A DNA stretch of 62,551 bases from contig JABCSY010000010.1 of the NCBI GenBank assembly GCA_018238625.1, forward strand, positions 1 through 62,551, given 5' to 3'. Within the stretch, counting starts at the first letter, position 1; the number at the start of each line of letters is the position of its first letter. A program made the translations under genes and the position numbers. Shown piece after piece: positions 53,309-61,787 of this stretch. The notes beneath the pieces were generated by a model. That model was given only the letters and a program-made list of their open reading frames with translations, was not told the origin of the DNA and searched no databases. Source of the DNA: Promethearchaeota archaeon. Lineage in GTDB: Archaea > Asgardarchaeota > Lokiarchaeia > Sigyniarchaeales > SOKP01.

Positions 53309-53693
53309 AACGGAAAGTGTATTCATCGTTGATGACGAACCAGCACTTCAATATTTTTATAGGGAACTTTTAAAGATTGGTGGTTTTGAGGTAGCTGGTA
53401 TCGCAGAAGATGGAGAAGAAGCCGTTTCTATGTTTAAATCCTTCGCAGATAAGCCAAAAGTAATTTTAATGGATAATAGGATGCCACTTAAATCCGGAAT
53501 TGAAGCTTCTAAAGAAATTTTACTAATTGATAAGAACATAAAAATCATATTTATAAGTGCAGATATCACTATTAAAGAAGAAGCGTTTTCTATTGGAGCT
53601 TTTGGATTTTGGGATAAACCTTTTTTGATAGAGACTTTAATTGATAATATCAAAAAAGCTTTTGAAAGCTATTATTCCTTGCGATCTAATTAA
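53304..53693 (+). CDS. Response regulator, receiver only, without a usual start codon
   Basis: The frame encoding SVFIVDDEPALQYFYREL, then KVILMDNRMPLKSG with the phospho-acceptor Asp, FISADIT and a WDKPF Lys, is clearly a full receiver domain. In this frame the only codons after the TGA at 53301-53303 are ATT, AAA and ACG; the first ATG is at 53430, too late to give a functional fold. The paralog at 23749 has TTG where this copy has TGA. An ATT start at 53304 coupled to the kinase stop is proposed; decay or frameshift fusion are alternatives. Confidence 0.7.
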   Translation: MKTESVFIVDDEPALQYFYRELLKIGGFEVAGIAEDGEEAVSMFKSFADKPKVILMDNRMPLKSGIEASKEILLIDKNIKIIFISADITIKEEAFSIGAFGFWDKPFLIETLIDNIKKAFESYYSLRSN

Positions 53694-53832
53694 TCTAATT
53701 GGAAATTTTTATAAGATATGTGATGCCGAATCGATAATAAATCATTACTAAATATTATTTGTTACTGATTACAGTACAATCAACTTATTTAAAATCAAGA
53801 TATAAAGTGATGAATTGGTAATTAATATTTGA

Positions 53833-54861
53833 ATGAAAATTAACCAACAAATTTTAGGATTGTTTTTCGCAAATGAAGATGAAATGGTTTATGATAAAAT
53901 CAAAATTTCTGAGGACCTAACTGAAGAAAGAGAGAATAATTTGAAAATGCTCTCTTTTAAGTATTTAGGGCCTATCTTTTTAACTGAAATGTGTAACAAA
54001 GGAAATCCTTGGAATATTGATTTTATTGAATCGGCTTTAATTTTACAGAATCAAGGTCTATATAACGAGAAAACGTTTCAATCCTTTTTTAATATAAATG
54101 CATCGAATGAGGGTGAAGACGGGATGGCTAATCTCTCAGCGCTAATAGCATCCCCTTATACAGAAGATATTAAGGAGATTGCTGACGGATTATGCGATTA
54201 TATCCTCCCTGCTATAATTCAGGGAAAGATTGTAGAGGAGAATTTTTTAGGAAGCAAATTTAAGTATTCTAAATTTATACAAAAAGAATTAACACGAGGT
54301 CTAAATTTAATCGATTATTCTCTTGGATCATCAAGAAAAGTGCATTGGGAAGAACAACATAATTATTATTGTGTAGGATTAATTGAAAGGATAGTATCTA
54401 AATACTATAAAGCATCAAATTTGTTTACTTTTGATAAGGATAATATGTTAAGAAAAAAATGTTTAGAATTTATCCCTTCTTATTATGTTATGGCGATTTT
54501 ACCTGATTACTATGAAAAGTTAATAGATGAGACTTTAAAGTTATTCAATGTCACCACTATATATCCTAATATTAGTTTAATTAAATTACATTCTCATGAG
54601 AAAAAAGTGATTTATTTAGAAGAATATGTTGTTGATAAAAATATAAAAAAGAGCTATGGCGCTATTTTGATTGAAGACACTGAAGGATTTGACAATTTAA
54701 ACAAAATTTCTTTCTATAAAAAAAATTTACGATTAATGGTGGATGGAAATAAAGATATTTCTGATATTATGCTAAAAATAAACCCTAATTTTGGGTTTAA
54801 AAAATGGGATACTCTTTCAAATGAGAGCCTCAACGATTTGGAAGCAAATCTTGATAATTAA
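53833..54861 (+). CDS. Hypothetical protein, 342 residues
   Basis: I do not recognise this protein. It is mostly helical, with hydrophobic and aromatic clusters (SFKYLGPIFLTEMCNKGNPW, FIPSYYVMAILPDYYEKL) and a Glu/Asp-rich C-terminal part (VIYLEEYVVDKNIKKSYGAI). No signal peptide, cysteine motif or nucleotide loop is visible. It is followed after 21 bases by another unknown gene on the same strand, and the pair probably forms an operon. It lies just after the kinase/regulator pair and may be its output, an inference from position only. Confidence 0.6.
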   Translation: MKINQQILGLFFANEDEMVYDKIKISEDLTEERENNLKMLSFKYLGPIFLTEMCNKGNPWNIDFIESALILQNQGLYNEKTFQSFFNINASNEGEDGMANLSALIASPYTEDIKEIADGLCDYILPAIIQGKIVEENFLGSKFKYSKFIQKELTRGLNLIDYSLGSSRKVHWEEQHNYYCVGLIERIVSKYYKASNLFTFDKDNMLRKKCLEFIPSYYVMAILPDYYEKLIDETLKLFNVTTIYPNISLIKLHSHEKKVIYLEEYVVDKNIKKSYGAILIEDTEGFDNLNKISFYKKNLRLMVDGNKDISDIMLKINPNFGFKKWDTLSNESLNDLEANLDN

Positions 54862-54882
54862 ATTACATGGAATAATAAAAAG

Positions 54883-55923
54883 ATGGAATGTATAGAATTT
54901 GAAAATAGGTATAAAATTGACAAAGAAAGACTGATTTCCTATTACAACAGGATTAAAAGGCAGTTTAAAGATCAAGACCAATTAAGTATGATAGCAAAAT
55001 TTCTTTTCAATCAATCTATTGGGTCGTCTTATGAAGACAACTACGGTATTCTTTTGTATTTTAAAGATAAAATTACAATCGAGAAAAGTTTGTTAGATTT
55101 CGCTATAGAATGGATAAGGGCTCAAAAAATCCGATTAGAATACAAAAAGTATCTTATCAGAGCGCAATATCCAGAGAACAACTTAGCACTTGCTATTGAC
55201 GATTGCATTTTTCGATTTTTCCTCGATATTGATAAATATTTAAGAACATTAATGAAAAAAAATATTCAAGAATATAACTTTAGCGCATTATATGAAATAT
55301 TTTTTAGTCCTTATGATACTAAAAACCTAAATATAGAAGATATTTTAATCAGACACATGCATAATGTCCCTACACACTTCCAAGGAAGTAATAAAATTAA
55401 TGTAAATACTATAATACTGCGTTCTGCTCTATCAAATATAATTGTGAAAGATTACGAAGATGTCTTATTTTCAAGAAAAGAAGAAGAAGCAATGAAAAAT
55501 AAGCAATTAAATGAAAAGATTAAATCTAAAAAAGAAATAATTTACGAATTTAACGGCTCTCTTTTGGAAAGAATGATAAAAACTTATTGTATTAGTAAAA
55601 AACAGATTGTCCCTAGTGAAATTGAAAAAGCAGTTAGTCAGTTCTTATCGTCTTATCTTCGATTCGGCTCATTTTATAAATTCGCCGAATTTAAAGATAA
55701 TATGACTAAATGTTTTGCAGAAGATATAATTTGTGGACTAACTGATAATAAAAAAAACCAGATACAAAAAAATCATCTAGAATCAGCAATTTCCAACGCT
55801 TTAACGGAATTTAGTAAAATTAATTACGATTTAAAATTAGATGGACTAGCTTTAAAAAATGATCTCACACCTATTTTAAAAGATATAGCCATCCATCTAA
55901 TCAATACATACTTCAATTTTTAA
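54883..55923 (+). CDS. Hypothetical protein, 346 residues
   Basis: This is a second unrecognised gene 21 bases downstream of the previous one. The product is helical and Lys/Glu-rich, with an N-terminal part (ISYYNRIKRQFKDQDQLSMIAKFLFNQ) and a central KNKQLNEKIKSKKEIIYEFN stretch that could be coiled. No known motif is visible. Shared length, layout and spacing with its neighbour suggest that they act together. It is convergent with the sepF gene, about 60 bases away. Confidence 0.6.
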   Translation: MECIEFENRYKIDKERLISYYNRIKRQFKDQDQLSMIAKFLFNQSIGSSYEDNYGILLYFKDKITIEKSLLDFAIEWIRAQKIRLEYKKYLIRAQYPENNLALAIDDCIFRFFLDIDKYLRTLMKKNIQEYNFSALYEIFFSPYDTKNLNIEDILIRHMHNVPTHFQGSNKINVNTIILRSALSNIIVKDYEDVLFSRKEEEAMKNKQLNEKIKSKKEIIYEFNGSLLERMIKTYCISKKQIVPSEIEKAVSQFLSSYLRFGSFYKFAEFKDNMTKCFAEDIICGLTDNKKNQIQKNHLESAISNALTEFSKINYDLKLDGLALKNDLTPILKDIAIHLINTYFNF

Positions 55924-55983
55924 AAAATATGGATCCTAAAAAGCGAATACCTTAAATCTAAAGAAGAAAAGAATCTCTTGAGA

Positions 55984-56325
55984 TTAATTGGAAATTTTAA
56001 CATAAGAGTTCGGAGTCAGGATTAAGTATTGGTCTCCAAGACGGGCCATAGAACCACCATTATCTCTTAAAAACGATTTCAAATCTTCAATCCCTCTTTT
56101 TAGTTGAGTGACGTCAATATTTTGGAGAATATCTTTCGCGTTTAATATTAGAATTCTTTTACCGAGAAGTTCCTTTTTAATTTCTTCGACTTGTTTAAGA
56201 GAAGAGAAATCGTACTTTTTAATGACAAAACTTTGTTTAAACGATGAAAACTCTCGGGAAAACCCCATGGTTTCTTCTGGTGTATTTAAAAGATCCGCTT
56301 CTACTTTTTTCCATAATCTACCCAT
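55984..56325 (-). CDS. sepF: Cell-division protein SepF
   Basis: The 113 residues show the conserved SepF core: FVIKKYDFSSLKQVEEIKKEL, KRILILNAKDIL, LKRGIEDLKSFLRDNGGSMARLGDQYLILTP. The N-terminus (MGRLWKKVEADLL) is an amphipathic helix with basic residues and a Trp, as in the membrane-anchoring tail of archaeal SepF. In archaea SepF ties FtsZ to the membrane at the division site. No ftsZ is in the window. The gene stands alone, convergent with the unknown pair. Confidence 0.9.
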   Translation of the reverse strand: MGRLWKKVEADLLNTPEETMGFSREFSSFKQSFVIKKYDFSSLKQVEEIKKELLGKRILILNAKDILQNIDVTQLKRGIEDLKSFLRDNGGSMARLGDQYLILTPNSYVKISN

Positions 56326-56540
56326 TTTTTAACCACGACCAATTTTTTTTTAAATTATTTTTTATGCTGGAAGTAAAATATGAATAAGCTCACTTTAAAC
56401 ACTATAACATTCAGATATTACATTATTTGGATCATTATTTTATTTAAAATTCCGATTTTTTTGTCTGTTAGTAATAAAAGTTTTTAATACATTTGATCAT
56501 ATTATTTGTTATAATAATTAAAAAAAAAACAGAAATCAAA

Positions 56541-57002
56541 ATGAGTGAAAATAAAGTAATTGTCGCAAACAAAGGAATGGTAAGAGCCGACTTCAATTTC
56601 CACGTAGGCCGATACATGGACAAATTTTACGATAATTTTGAAAAAAAGAAACTAGTTGGCAATAAATGTCAAAAATGCGGTGATGTTTTTGTACCTCCCA
56701 GAAAGATATGTGGAAAATGTAATGTGGTGATTCCACTAGAAGAGAATTGGGTTGATTTGCCTGATACGGGTATCTTAAAGAATTATACTATCACGCCATA
56801 TAGAGTTAACGATAGAACTTCAAGAAAGGCCAAACCTCAAGTTGTTGGCATGGTACAAATTGATGGGAGCAATACAGCCATAATTTATCGATTGATAAAT
56901 ATAAAACCAGAGGAAGTTAAAACTGGGATGAAGGTTAAAATAGAATGGAGCGAAAAACCGAAAGGAGACCCTTCAGATATTAAGGGTTTCGTTAAAATTT
57001 GA
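56541..57002 (+). CDS. DUF35 OB-fold acyl-CoA-associated zinc protein
   Basis: The 153 residues start at the ATG at 56541; an in-frame ATG at 56493 adds an AT-rich hydrophobic run and is unlikely. The protein has a zinc ribbon (CQKCGDVFVPPRKICGKC) and an OB-fold (GILKNYTITPYRV, GMVQIDGSNTAIIYRL). DUF35 proteins dock on thiolase-fold enzymes and help CoA substrate binding. It is the first gene of a four-gene operon, with the thiolase-like gene 15 bases downstream. Confidence 0.9.
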   Translation: MSENKVIVANKGMVRADFNFHVGRYMDKFYDNFEKKKLVGNKCQKCGDVFVPPRKICGKCNVVIPLEENWVDLPDTGILKNYTITPYRVNDRTSRKAKPQVVGMVQIDGSNTAIIYRLINIKPEEVKTGMKVKIEWSEKPKGDPSDIKGFVKI

Positions 57003-57017
57003 GAGGTGACATGATAA

Positions 57018-58160
57018 ATGGAAAAAGTAGGAATTGTAGGTTATTATCAAGTACAACTGCAGTCAGAAGCTAATTATGGTAGATATGAGTTTATTTTTGA
57101 AGCAGTTAGAGGCGCTTTAGATAACGCTGGTTTAAAAAAAAAGGATGTAACCACTGTTATATCATGTACTAACGATTATTACGACGGAAGAACTATATCT
57201 AACGCGTTCCCCGTAGAAGTGGGTGGTGCGTATTTAACCGATGAATCGAAAGTAGAAATGGATGGGGCTCACGCTGCATTATATGGGTTGATGAGAGTTT
57301 TATCCGGAAACCATAAATTAGCGGTAATTTGGGGGGGAAGTACGCCATCTTGTTATCCTTACCATTCTGCTCGATTATTCGAAACAGACCCTACATGGGA
57401 ACGACCTAACGCTTTCGTGAACGATATTACAGCTGGAGGTTTCCAAATGAGGGCATATATGGAAAAATATGGAGTATCCGCAGAAGATATTGCTAAAGTT
57501 GCAGTAAATAATAGAAAGAACGCTGCAAAAAATCCCATGTCTCTAAAAGAAGCTCAATATCCAAATCTAACCACTAAAGAAGTTTTAGAATCTGGATATT
57601 ATGCCGATCCAGTCACGGAACTAATGGTTTCTCCTCTTTGTGATGGAGTTGCTGCTATATTATTAGCTCCAGAAAAACAAGCTTTGAAGATTACAGAAAA
57701 GCCCGTTTGGATTACGGGGGTAGGATACAATCAAGAAACATACTATCTTGGAGATAGAGATTTATCTACTTCCAAATCCATGGAATCCGCAGGAAAAATG
57801 GCGTTTAAAGCCGCTGGGATAAAAAGTCCTAAGGATGAGATAGATGTAGCTGAATTATCTGAAGTATATGCTCACGAAGAACTTATTTTTAGTGAAGCTC
57901 TTGGATTGGCAGAAAAAGGTCAAGGAGCTAAATTAAATTATGAGATTAATGGAGATCTTCCGATTAATCCTTCGGGTGGTGCTCTTGGAGGCAATCCTCC
58001 ATGTGCAACTGGCTTAATAAGGATAATAGAAGCGGTTAAGCAATTAAGAGGTGAAGCAAATGGATATCAAGTTAAAGATGCTAAAAAAGCTATTGCTTCT
58101 GGTCAAATTGGAATGTGTGCTCAAAATAATATATTATATGTGTTGGAGGGAGGTAATTAA
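57018..58160 (+). CDS. Thiolase-superfamily protein lacking the nucleophilic Cys
   Basis: The 380 residues have the thiolase fold: N-terminal VGIVGYYQVQ, the middle IAKVAVNNRKNAAKNP, AELSEVYAHEELIF, and SGGALGGNPPCATG near residue 325. At the position of the catalytic Cys the protein reads KVEMDGAHAAL (Gly83). The GHP motif is GNP. Such Cys-less thiolase-fold proteins with DUF35 partners include the steroid aldolase Ltp2. A classical thiolase reaction is therefore unlikely. GAGGTG at 57003-57008 supports the start. The next gene begins three bases after its stop. Confidence 0.85.
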   Translation: MEKVGIVGYYQVQLQSEANYGRYEFIFEAVRGALDNAGLKKKDVTTVISCTNDYYDGRTISNAFPVEVGGAYLTDESKVEMDGAHAALYGLMRVLSGNHKLAVIWGGSTPSCYPYHSARLFETDPTWERPNAFVNDITAGGFQMRAYMEKYGVSAEDIAKVAVNNRKNAAKNPMSLKEAQYPNLTTKEVLESGYYADPVTELMVSPLCDGVAAILLAPEKQALKITEKPVWITGVGYNQETYYLGDRDLSTSKSMESAGKMAFKAAGIKSPKDEIDVAELSEVYAHEELIFSEALGLAEKGQGAKLNYEINGDLPINPSGGALGGNPPCATGLIRIIEAVKQLRGEANGYQVKDAKKAIASGQIGMCAQNNILYVLEGGN

Positions 58161-58162
58161 AA

Positions 58163-59410
58163 ATGGGAAGACAAGTAGCTGTAGTTTCGGCTGGTTTTAG
58201 TGAACATGCTTCAAAACGCACCGATGTAAGTATGCCAGAACTAGTAAGTGAAGCTATTCTTGATTGCTTAAAGAAAGTCCCTAGCGTGGGAATTGAAGAT
58301 ATTGATGCTTTTGTAAATGGAAATATGCCCGCATTTGAAGGGGCTAACATTCCAGAACTTTGGATGACGGATTGGATGGGAGCAAGAAATAAACCACTAA
58401 TGAGAGTGACAACTGGAGGGACAACTGGAGGATCGGTAGCCATTTCGGGATATTATAATGTAACAGCAGGTATCCCCGGCGTTGATACCGTTTTAGCAGT
58501 AGCATTTGAACAGCAATCCGTAGGCACAACGAGCGTAGGATTAGCAAGCGTAGCGTATGGAGAAATATCTGTTCTCAATTCATTAGGTATGTCTTACGAG
58601 GAATTAACACGTTTGCTATCTGGTGGTGCTGCGATCGGTATCGCATCGTACCAAGCGGCGAATTACATGCGTAGAAGCAAAATTACTGAAGAAGATTTAG
58701 CTAGAGTTGTAGTCCAAAATCGCCATAATGCTGCAAAAACCTGGTGGACACACTTGAAAATGCCAGATCTTACAATTGAACAAGTATTAGACACACCTTA
58801 CATATCTTTCCCCTTAAGATACGGCATGGTTTGTCCTGCCTCAGATGGAGCTTGCGCTATGTTGTTTACAACAGAGGAAAAAGCTAAAGATATGTGTGAT
58901 ATTCCCGTTTATGTAAATGGTGTTGCGAGTGTTTCTCATGAAACTGCTATTTTAGGATATAACGGAAGTGGTGCTGGACAATTAGATCCTTCGGAACAAT
59001 TAGGCGCTATGAAGTCAGCAGAATTAGCTTTTAGTCAGTCTGGAATCTCTTTTCCAAGGAAGGAAATTGATTATGCCGAAGTTTATGCCCCTTTTCCTAA
59101 TCAAGAATTAATGTGGGTTGAAAGATTAGGATTATTTGAAGAAAATACTGCTTCTTCTATGTATGAAAGTGGAGTAACAGCGTTAAACGGAGAACTTCCA
59201 ATAAATTGCTCTGGTGGCGTAAACTCAACAAATGCCATAGGGGCTTCAGCGATGGAAAGACCAGCTGAAGCAGCTCTCCAGATAATGGGAAAAGCCAGTA
59301 ACCAAGTCCCTAAAACGGTCCATACGTCTTTAGGTCACGGTTGGGGTGGTATTATTAATTTAATTACGATGATGGTGATGTCAGATGAACCGGCTCGTAA
59401 ATTTAAATAA
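58163..59410 (+). CDS. Second thiolase-superfamily protein lacking the nucleophilic Cys
   Basis: The 415 residues share the fold with the preceding gene. The nucleophile region reads MRVTTGGTTGGSVAISGYY (residues 80-98), with no Cys. The N-terminal half continues VDTVLAVAFEQQSVG, the middle is ARVVVQNRHNAAK, and the end has NCSGGVNSTNAIGA and SLGHGWGGIINL. It begins with GGAGGT nine bases upstream of the ATG. With the neighbouring gene it may form a heteromer, each subunit with its own DUF35 partner. The substrate is unknown. Confidence 0.85.
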   Translation: MGRQVAVVSAGFSEHASKRTDVSMPELVSEAILDCLKKVPSVGIEDIDAFVNGNMPAFEGANIPELWMTDWMGARNKPLMRVTTGGTTGGSVAISGYYNVTAGIPGVDTVLAVAFEQQSVGTTSVGLASVAYGEISVLNSLGMSYEELTRLLSGGAAIGIASYQAANYMRRSKITEEDLARVVVQNRHNAAKTWWTHLKMPDLTIEQVLDTPYISFPLRYGMVCPASDGACAMLFTTEEKAKDMCDIPVYVNGVASVSHETAILGYNGSGAGQLDPSEQLGAMKSAELAFSQSGISFPRKEIDYAEVYAPFPNQELMWVERLGLFEENTASSMYESGVTALNGELPINCSGGVNSTNAIGASAMERPAEAALQIMGKASNQVPKTVHTSLGHGWGGIINLITMMVMSDEPARKFK

Positions 59411-59411
59411 T

Positions 59412-59416
59412 GGAGG
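59412..59416 (+). promoter_or_regulatory. Shine-Dalgarno sequence favouring a GTG start
   Basis: GGAGG directly touches the ATG at 59417, too close to serve it, but is nine bases before an in-frame GTG at 59426. The GTG is therefore the likelier start of the DUF35 gene. Confidence 0.6.
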
Positions 59417-59425
59417 ATGAAAAAA

Positions 59426-59947
59426 GTGTCAAAACAAACTCAAAGAAAATCTATGGATTATATAAAAAAGGATTATGTAAGAACTAGAACGATGCCAGGT
59501 AAGTGGTACTTGGCGAGTTATACGTTTAAATTTAACATTACTCATATGACTCCCTTTTTAGAGAAATTAAAACAGAAGAAGTTAGTAGGAAACGAATGTC
59601 GGAGTTGCAATAGGGTATTTTTTCCCCCCAGATTAGTATGTGGAAAGTGTATGGTTAAACCTGATCGATGGGTATCTTTACGCGATACTGCTCAAGTGGC
59701 CACTTATACAATTGTATATACCAAAGATCCTGAAACGGGGGAAGTGTTAGAAAAACCTGTAGTGTGTATTCGCCAAGATGGTTCTGACACCACTCATATT
59801 GCTCAATTAGAACCTACTATAGACTTTAAAGACGCATATATCGGCATGCCACTAAAAGTGCATTGGAAAGATGTTACAACTGGTGGTTTAGGCGATATTG
59901 AATATTACGATGTTTTAGAAGACGATGCAAAGGATATTAAAATATAA
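59426..59947 (+). CDS. DUF35 OB-fold acyl-CoA-associated zinc protein, second copy
   Basis: The protein has 173 residues from the GTG at 59426. After about 40 N-terminal residues comes the zinc ribbon (CRSCNRVFFPPRLVCGKC), then the OB part (AQVATYTIVYTKDPETG, CIRQDGSDTTHIAQL). It is longer at both ends than the first copy in this operon. It closes the operon 15 bases after the second thiolase-fold gene. Having two different DUF35 proteins with two Cys-less thiolase-fold subunits suggests a hetero-octamer or two related complexes. Confidence 0.88.
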   Translation: MSKQTQRKSMDYIKKDYVRTRTMPGKWYLASYTFKFNITHMTPFLEKLKQKKLVGNECRSCNRVFFPPRLVCGKCMVKPDRWVSLRDTAQVATYTIVYTKDPETGEVLEKPVVCIRQDGSDTTHIAQLEPTIDFKDAYIGMPLKVHWKDVTTGGLGDIEYYDVLEDDAKDIKI

Positions 59948-59949
59948 AA

Positions 59950-60000
59950 AGAATAATTTTGTTGTTACTTAATTTTATTTTTTATTTTTTATTTTTTTTT
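59950..60000. terminator. T-rich tract between convergent genes
   Basis: Repeated runs of T on the plus strand (TTTTATTTTTTATTTTTTATTTTTTTTTT) occur between the DUF35 gene and the start of the GH13 gene's 3' end. Oligo-T tracts terminate archaeal transcription, so this is a likely end for the plus-strand operon. Confidence 0.4.
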
Positions 60001-61686
60001 AAAAATTATACCTTCTAAAGGAGTTAATTTAATATTTCCACTATACGCTTTAGTATCTAAAGCTTTTCTATCCGATAAGGTTGAGAATAAAAGTTCTGGT
60101 TTTTCTATTGGAGTTTGTATTAATAATTCTTTCTTTGTAAAGTTTAAATATATAAAAATTTTTTGAGCTTTATGGTTTCTAGTATAAGAGATATAATTCC
60201 TCTCCTTTTTCTCATATTCGATAAAATGCAATTCACCTTCTTGTAATGCTATATTTTCTTTTCTAACTTTTAATAGTCTTTTATAGCAGTTTAACAATGA
60301 AGCAGGATTCTTTTGTTCTTTTTTAACATTAATTTTCTCGAAAGTATCTGAAACTTTTAACCAAGGTTCGATTTCGATATTAGACGAGAATCCTGCATTT
60401 TTATTATCATTCCACTGCATTGGAGTTCTACAGCGATCTCGAGTTAATGAAAAACCAATTAACCTACTTAATTGCGGCATTGGAAACCATGAAAATTTAC
60501 GTCCAATTGGATCTTCACTAGTTTTTAGCTTGAACCTAACATTGGACATCCCTATTTCTTCCCCATAATAAATAAATGGAACGCCTCTTAAGGTTAATTG
60601 CATAGTTGCAAGAATTTTAGCTTTATGAAAATTGTTTTTTAAAAGAGATATATAACGATCAATATCATGGTTTCCATAAACAAAAGTTGGAGTAAATGGA
60701 AATGGCAAAGCTTTCTCAATCCTTGAAATTAAGCTTATGTATTTTTTTGGGTCAAACGGTGTTGAAACAAACTCGAATAAAAAACACATGTGCAATCCAT
60801 TGTTATTATGTCCATAATACTTTTTAATCTCCTCAATGGAGCCACTAACCTCACCTACAAGAAATCTTTCTGGTTCATACTCGTCCATTACTTCTCTTAA
60901 TTCCAGAGCAAAATCAAAGGTTTCGGGTAAGTTTAAATCGTATTTGTGCTTATGAAAAAGCGTATCCACTTTTTTGTCTGAAGGTATGATTGTCCAACTA
61001 AATTTATCATTTGTTAATTGTTCATCTTCATAAATAGCATGAAGAATGTCTAATCGAAATCCATCAACTCCTTTATCTAACCAAAAACGCATTGTATTAA
61101 ACATTTCCTCCTTTACTTCAGGATTGCGATAATTTAAATCAATCATGCTCGGCAAAAAATGGAAATAAACCCATTGATCAGTGTTTTCGTAATATAACCA
61201 AGCACAACCTCCAGTCATTGTGGTCCAATTGTTTGGAGGTTTCTTACCACCAGATTTTTTACCATCACGCCATATGTACCAATTACGCTTTGGATTGACC
61301 CTACTTGAAGCAGATTCAATGAACCATGGATGATCAATAGATGTATGATTAAGAACGAAATCCAAAACCATTTTCATTTTTCTATCGTGCATTTCCTTTA
61401 GGAGTTGATCAAAATCTTTTAATGTCCCATATTCCGGTGCGATACCGCGAAAATCTCTAACATCATAACCGTGATCTTGTTGAGGAGAATCAAAAAAGGG
61501 ACTAAACCAAATGGTTTCTACACCTAACTCTTCTAAATAATCTAATTTTGAAATTATCCCCTGTAAATCTCCAATACCATTACCAGTACTATCTTTAAAT
61601 GATCGAGGGTAGATTTGATATACTGTAGTTTTTTGCCACCATTTATACTTCCATTCAGCCATATTAAAATCAAATTGTAGAATCAT
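59989..61686 (-). CDS. GH13 alpha-glucosidase / oligo-1,6-glucosidase-like enzyme
   Basis: The 565 residues follow the GH13 layout: WWQKTTVYQIYPRSFKDSTGNGIGD, DFVLNHTS, the nucleophile Asp in DGFRLDILHAI, acid/base Glu in FLVGEVSG, and YGNHDIDR. RTPMQWNDNKNAGFS and a C-terminal beta domain follow. It would hydrolyse alpha-glucosidic bonds in malto- or isomalto-oligosaccharides. There is no signal peptide, so it is cytoplasmic. The start is ATG at 61686, or the ATG eight codons later at 61662, whose product begins directly with MAEWKYKWWQKT. Confidence 0.9.
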   Translation of the reverse strand: MILQFDFNMAEWKYKWWQKTTVYQIYPRSFKDSTGNGIGDLQGIISKLDYLEELGVETIWFSPFFDSPQQDHGYDVRDFRGIAPEYGTLKDFDQLLKEMHDRKMKMVLDFVLNHTSIDHPWFIESASSRVNPKRNWYIWRDGKKSGGKKPPNNWTTMTGGCAWLYYENTDQWVYFHFLPSMIDLNYRNPEVKEEMFNTMRFWLDKGVDGFRLDILHAIYEDEQLTNDKFSWTIIPSDKKVDTLFHKHKYDLNLPETFDFALELREVMDEYEPERFLVGEVSGSIEEIKKYYGHNNNGLHMCFLFEFVSTPFDPKKYISLISRIEKALPFPFTPTFVYGNHDIDRYISLLKNNFHKAKILATMQLTLRGVPFIYYGEEIGMSNVRFKLKTSEDPIGRKFSWFPMPQLSRLIGFSLTRDRCRTPMQWNDNKNAGFSSNIEIEPWLKVSDTFEKINVKKEQKNPASLLNCYKRLLKVRKENIALQEGELHFIEYEKKERNYISYTRNHKAQKIFIYLNFTKKELLIQTPIEKPELLFSTLSDRKALDTKAYSGNIKLTPLEGIIFKKK

Positions 61687-61737
61687 TTATACTTATTTTA
61701 ATTTGATTGTTTCATGTTTCATACAGCATTTCTTTAT

Positions 61738-61787
61738 ATGGAATCAAAAACAAATTCATTATATGGAGTCAAAAACAAACAATTTGT
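61738..61787 (+). repeat. 25-base tandem duplication over the start of the nitroreductase gene
   Basis: TATATGGAATCAAAAACAAA (from 61735) and TATATGGAGTCAAAAACAAA (from 61760) are nearly identical copies 25 bases apart. Each carries an ATG (61738 and 61763). Because 25 is not a multiple of three, the first ATG opens a separate 20-codon frame ending at 61800. It is a decoy or leader frame. Confidence 0.6.

Noticed and set aside
53430..53693. Response regulator starting at the ATG at 53430
   Set aside because: That start would drop the first strand and the acidic pocket, leaving a non-functional receiver.
57018..59410. Ordinary acetyl-CoA acetyltransferase pair
   Set aside because: Neither subunit has the nucleophilic Cys in the expected segment, so the standard thiolase call is not supported.
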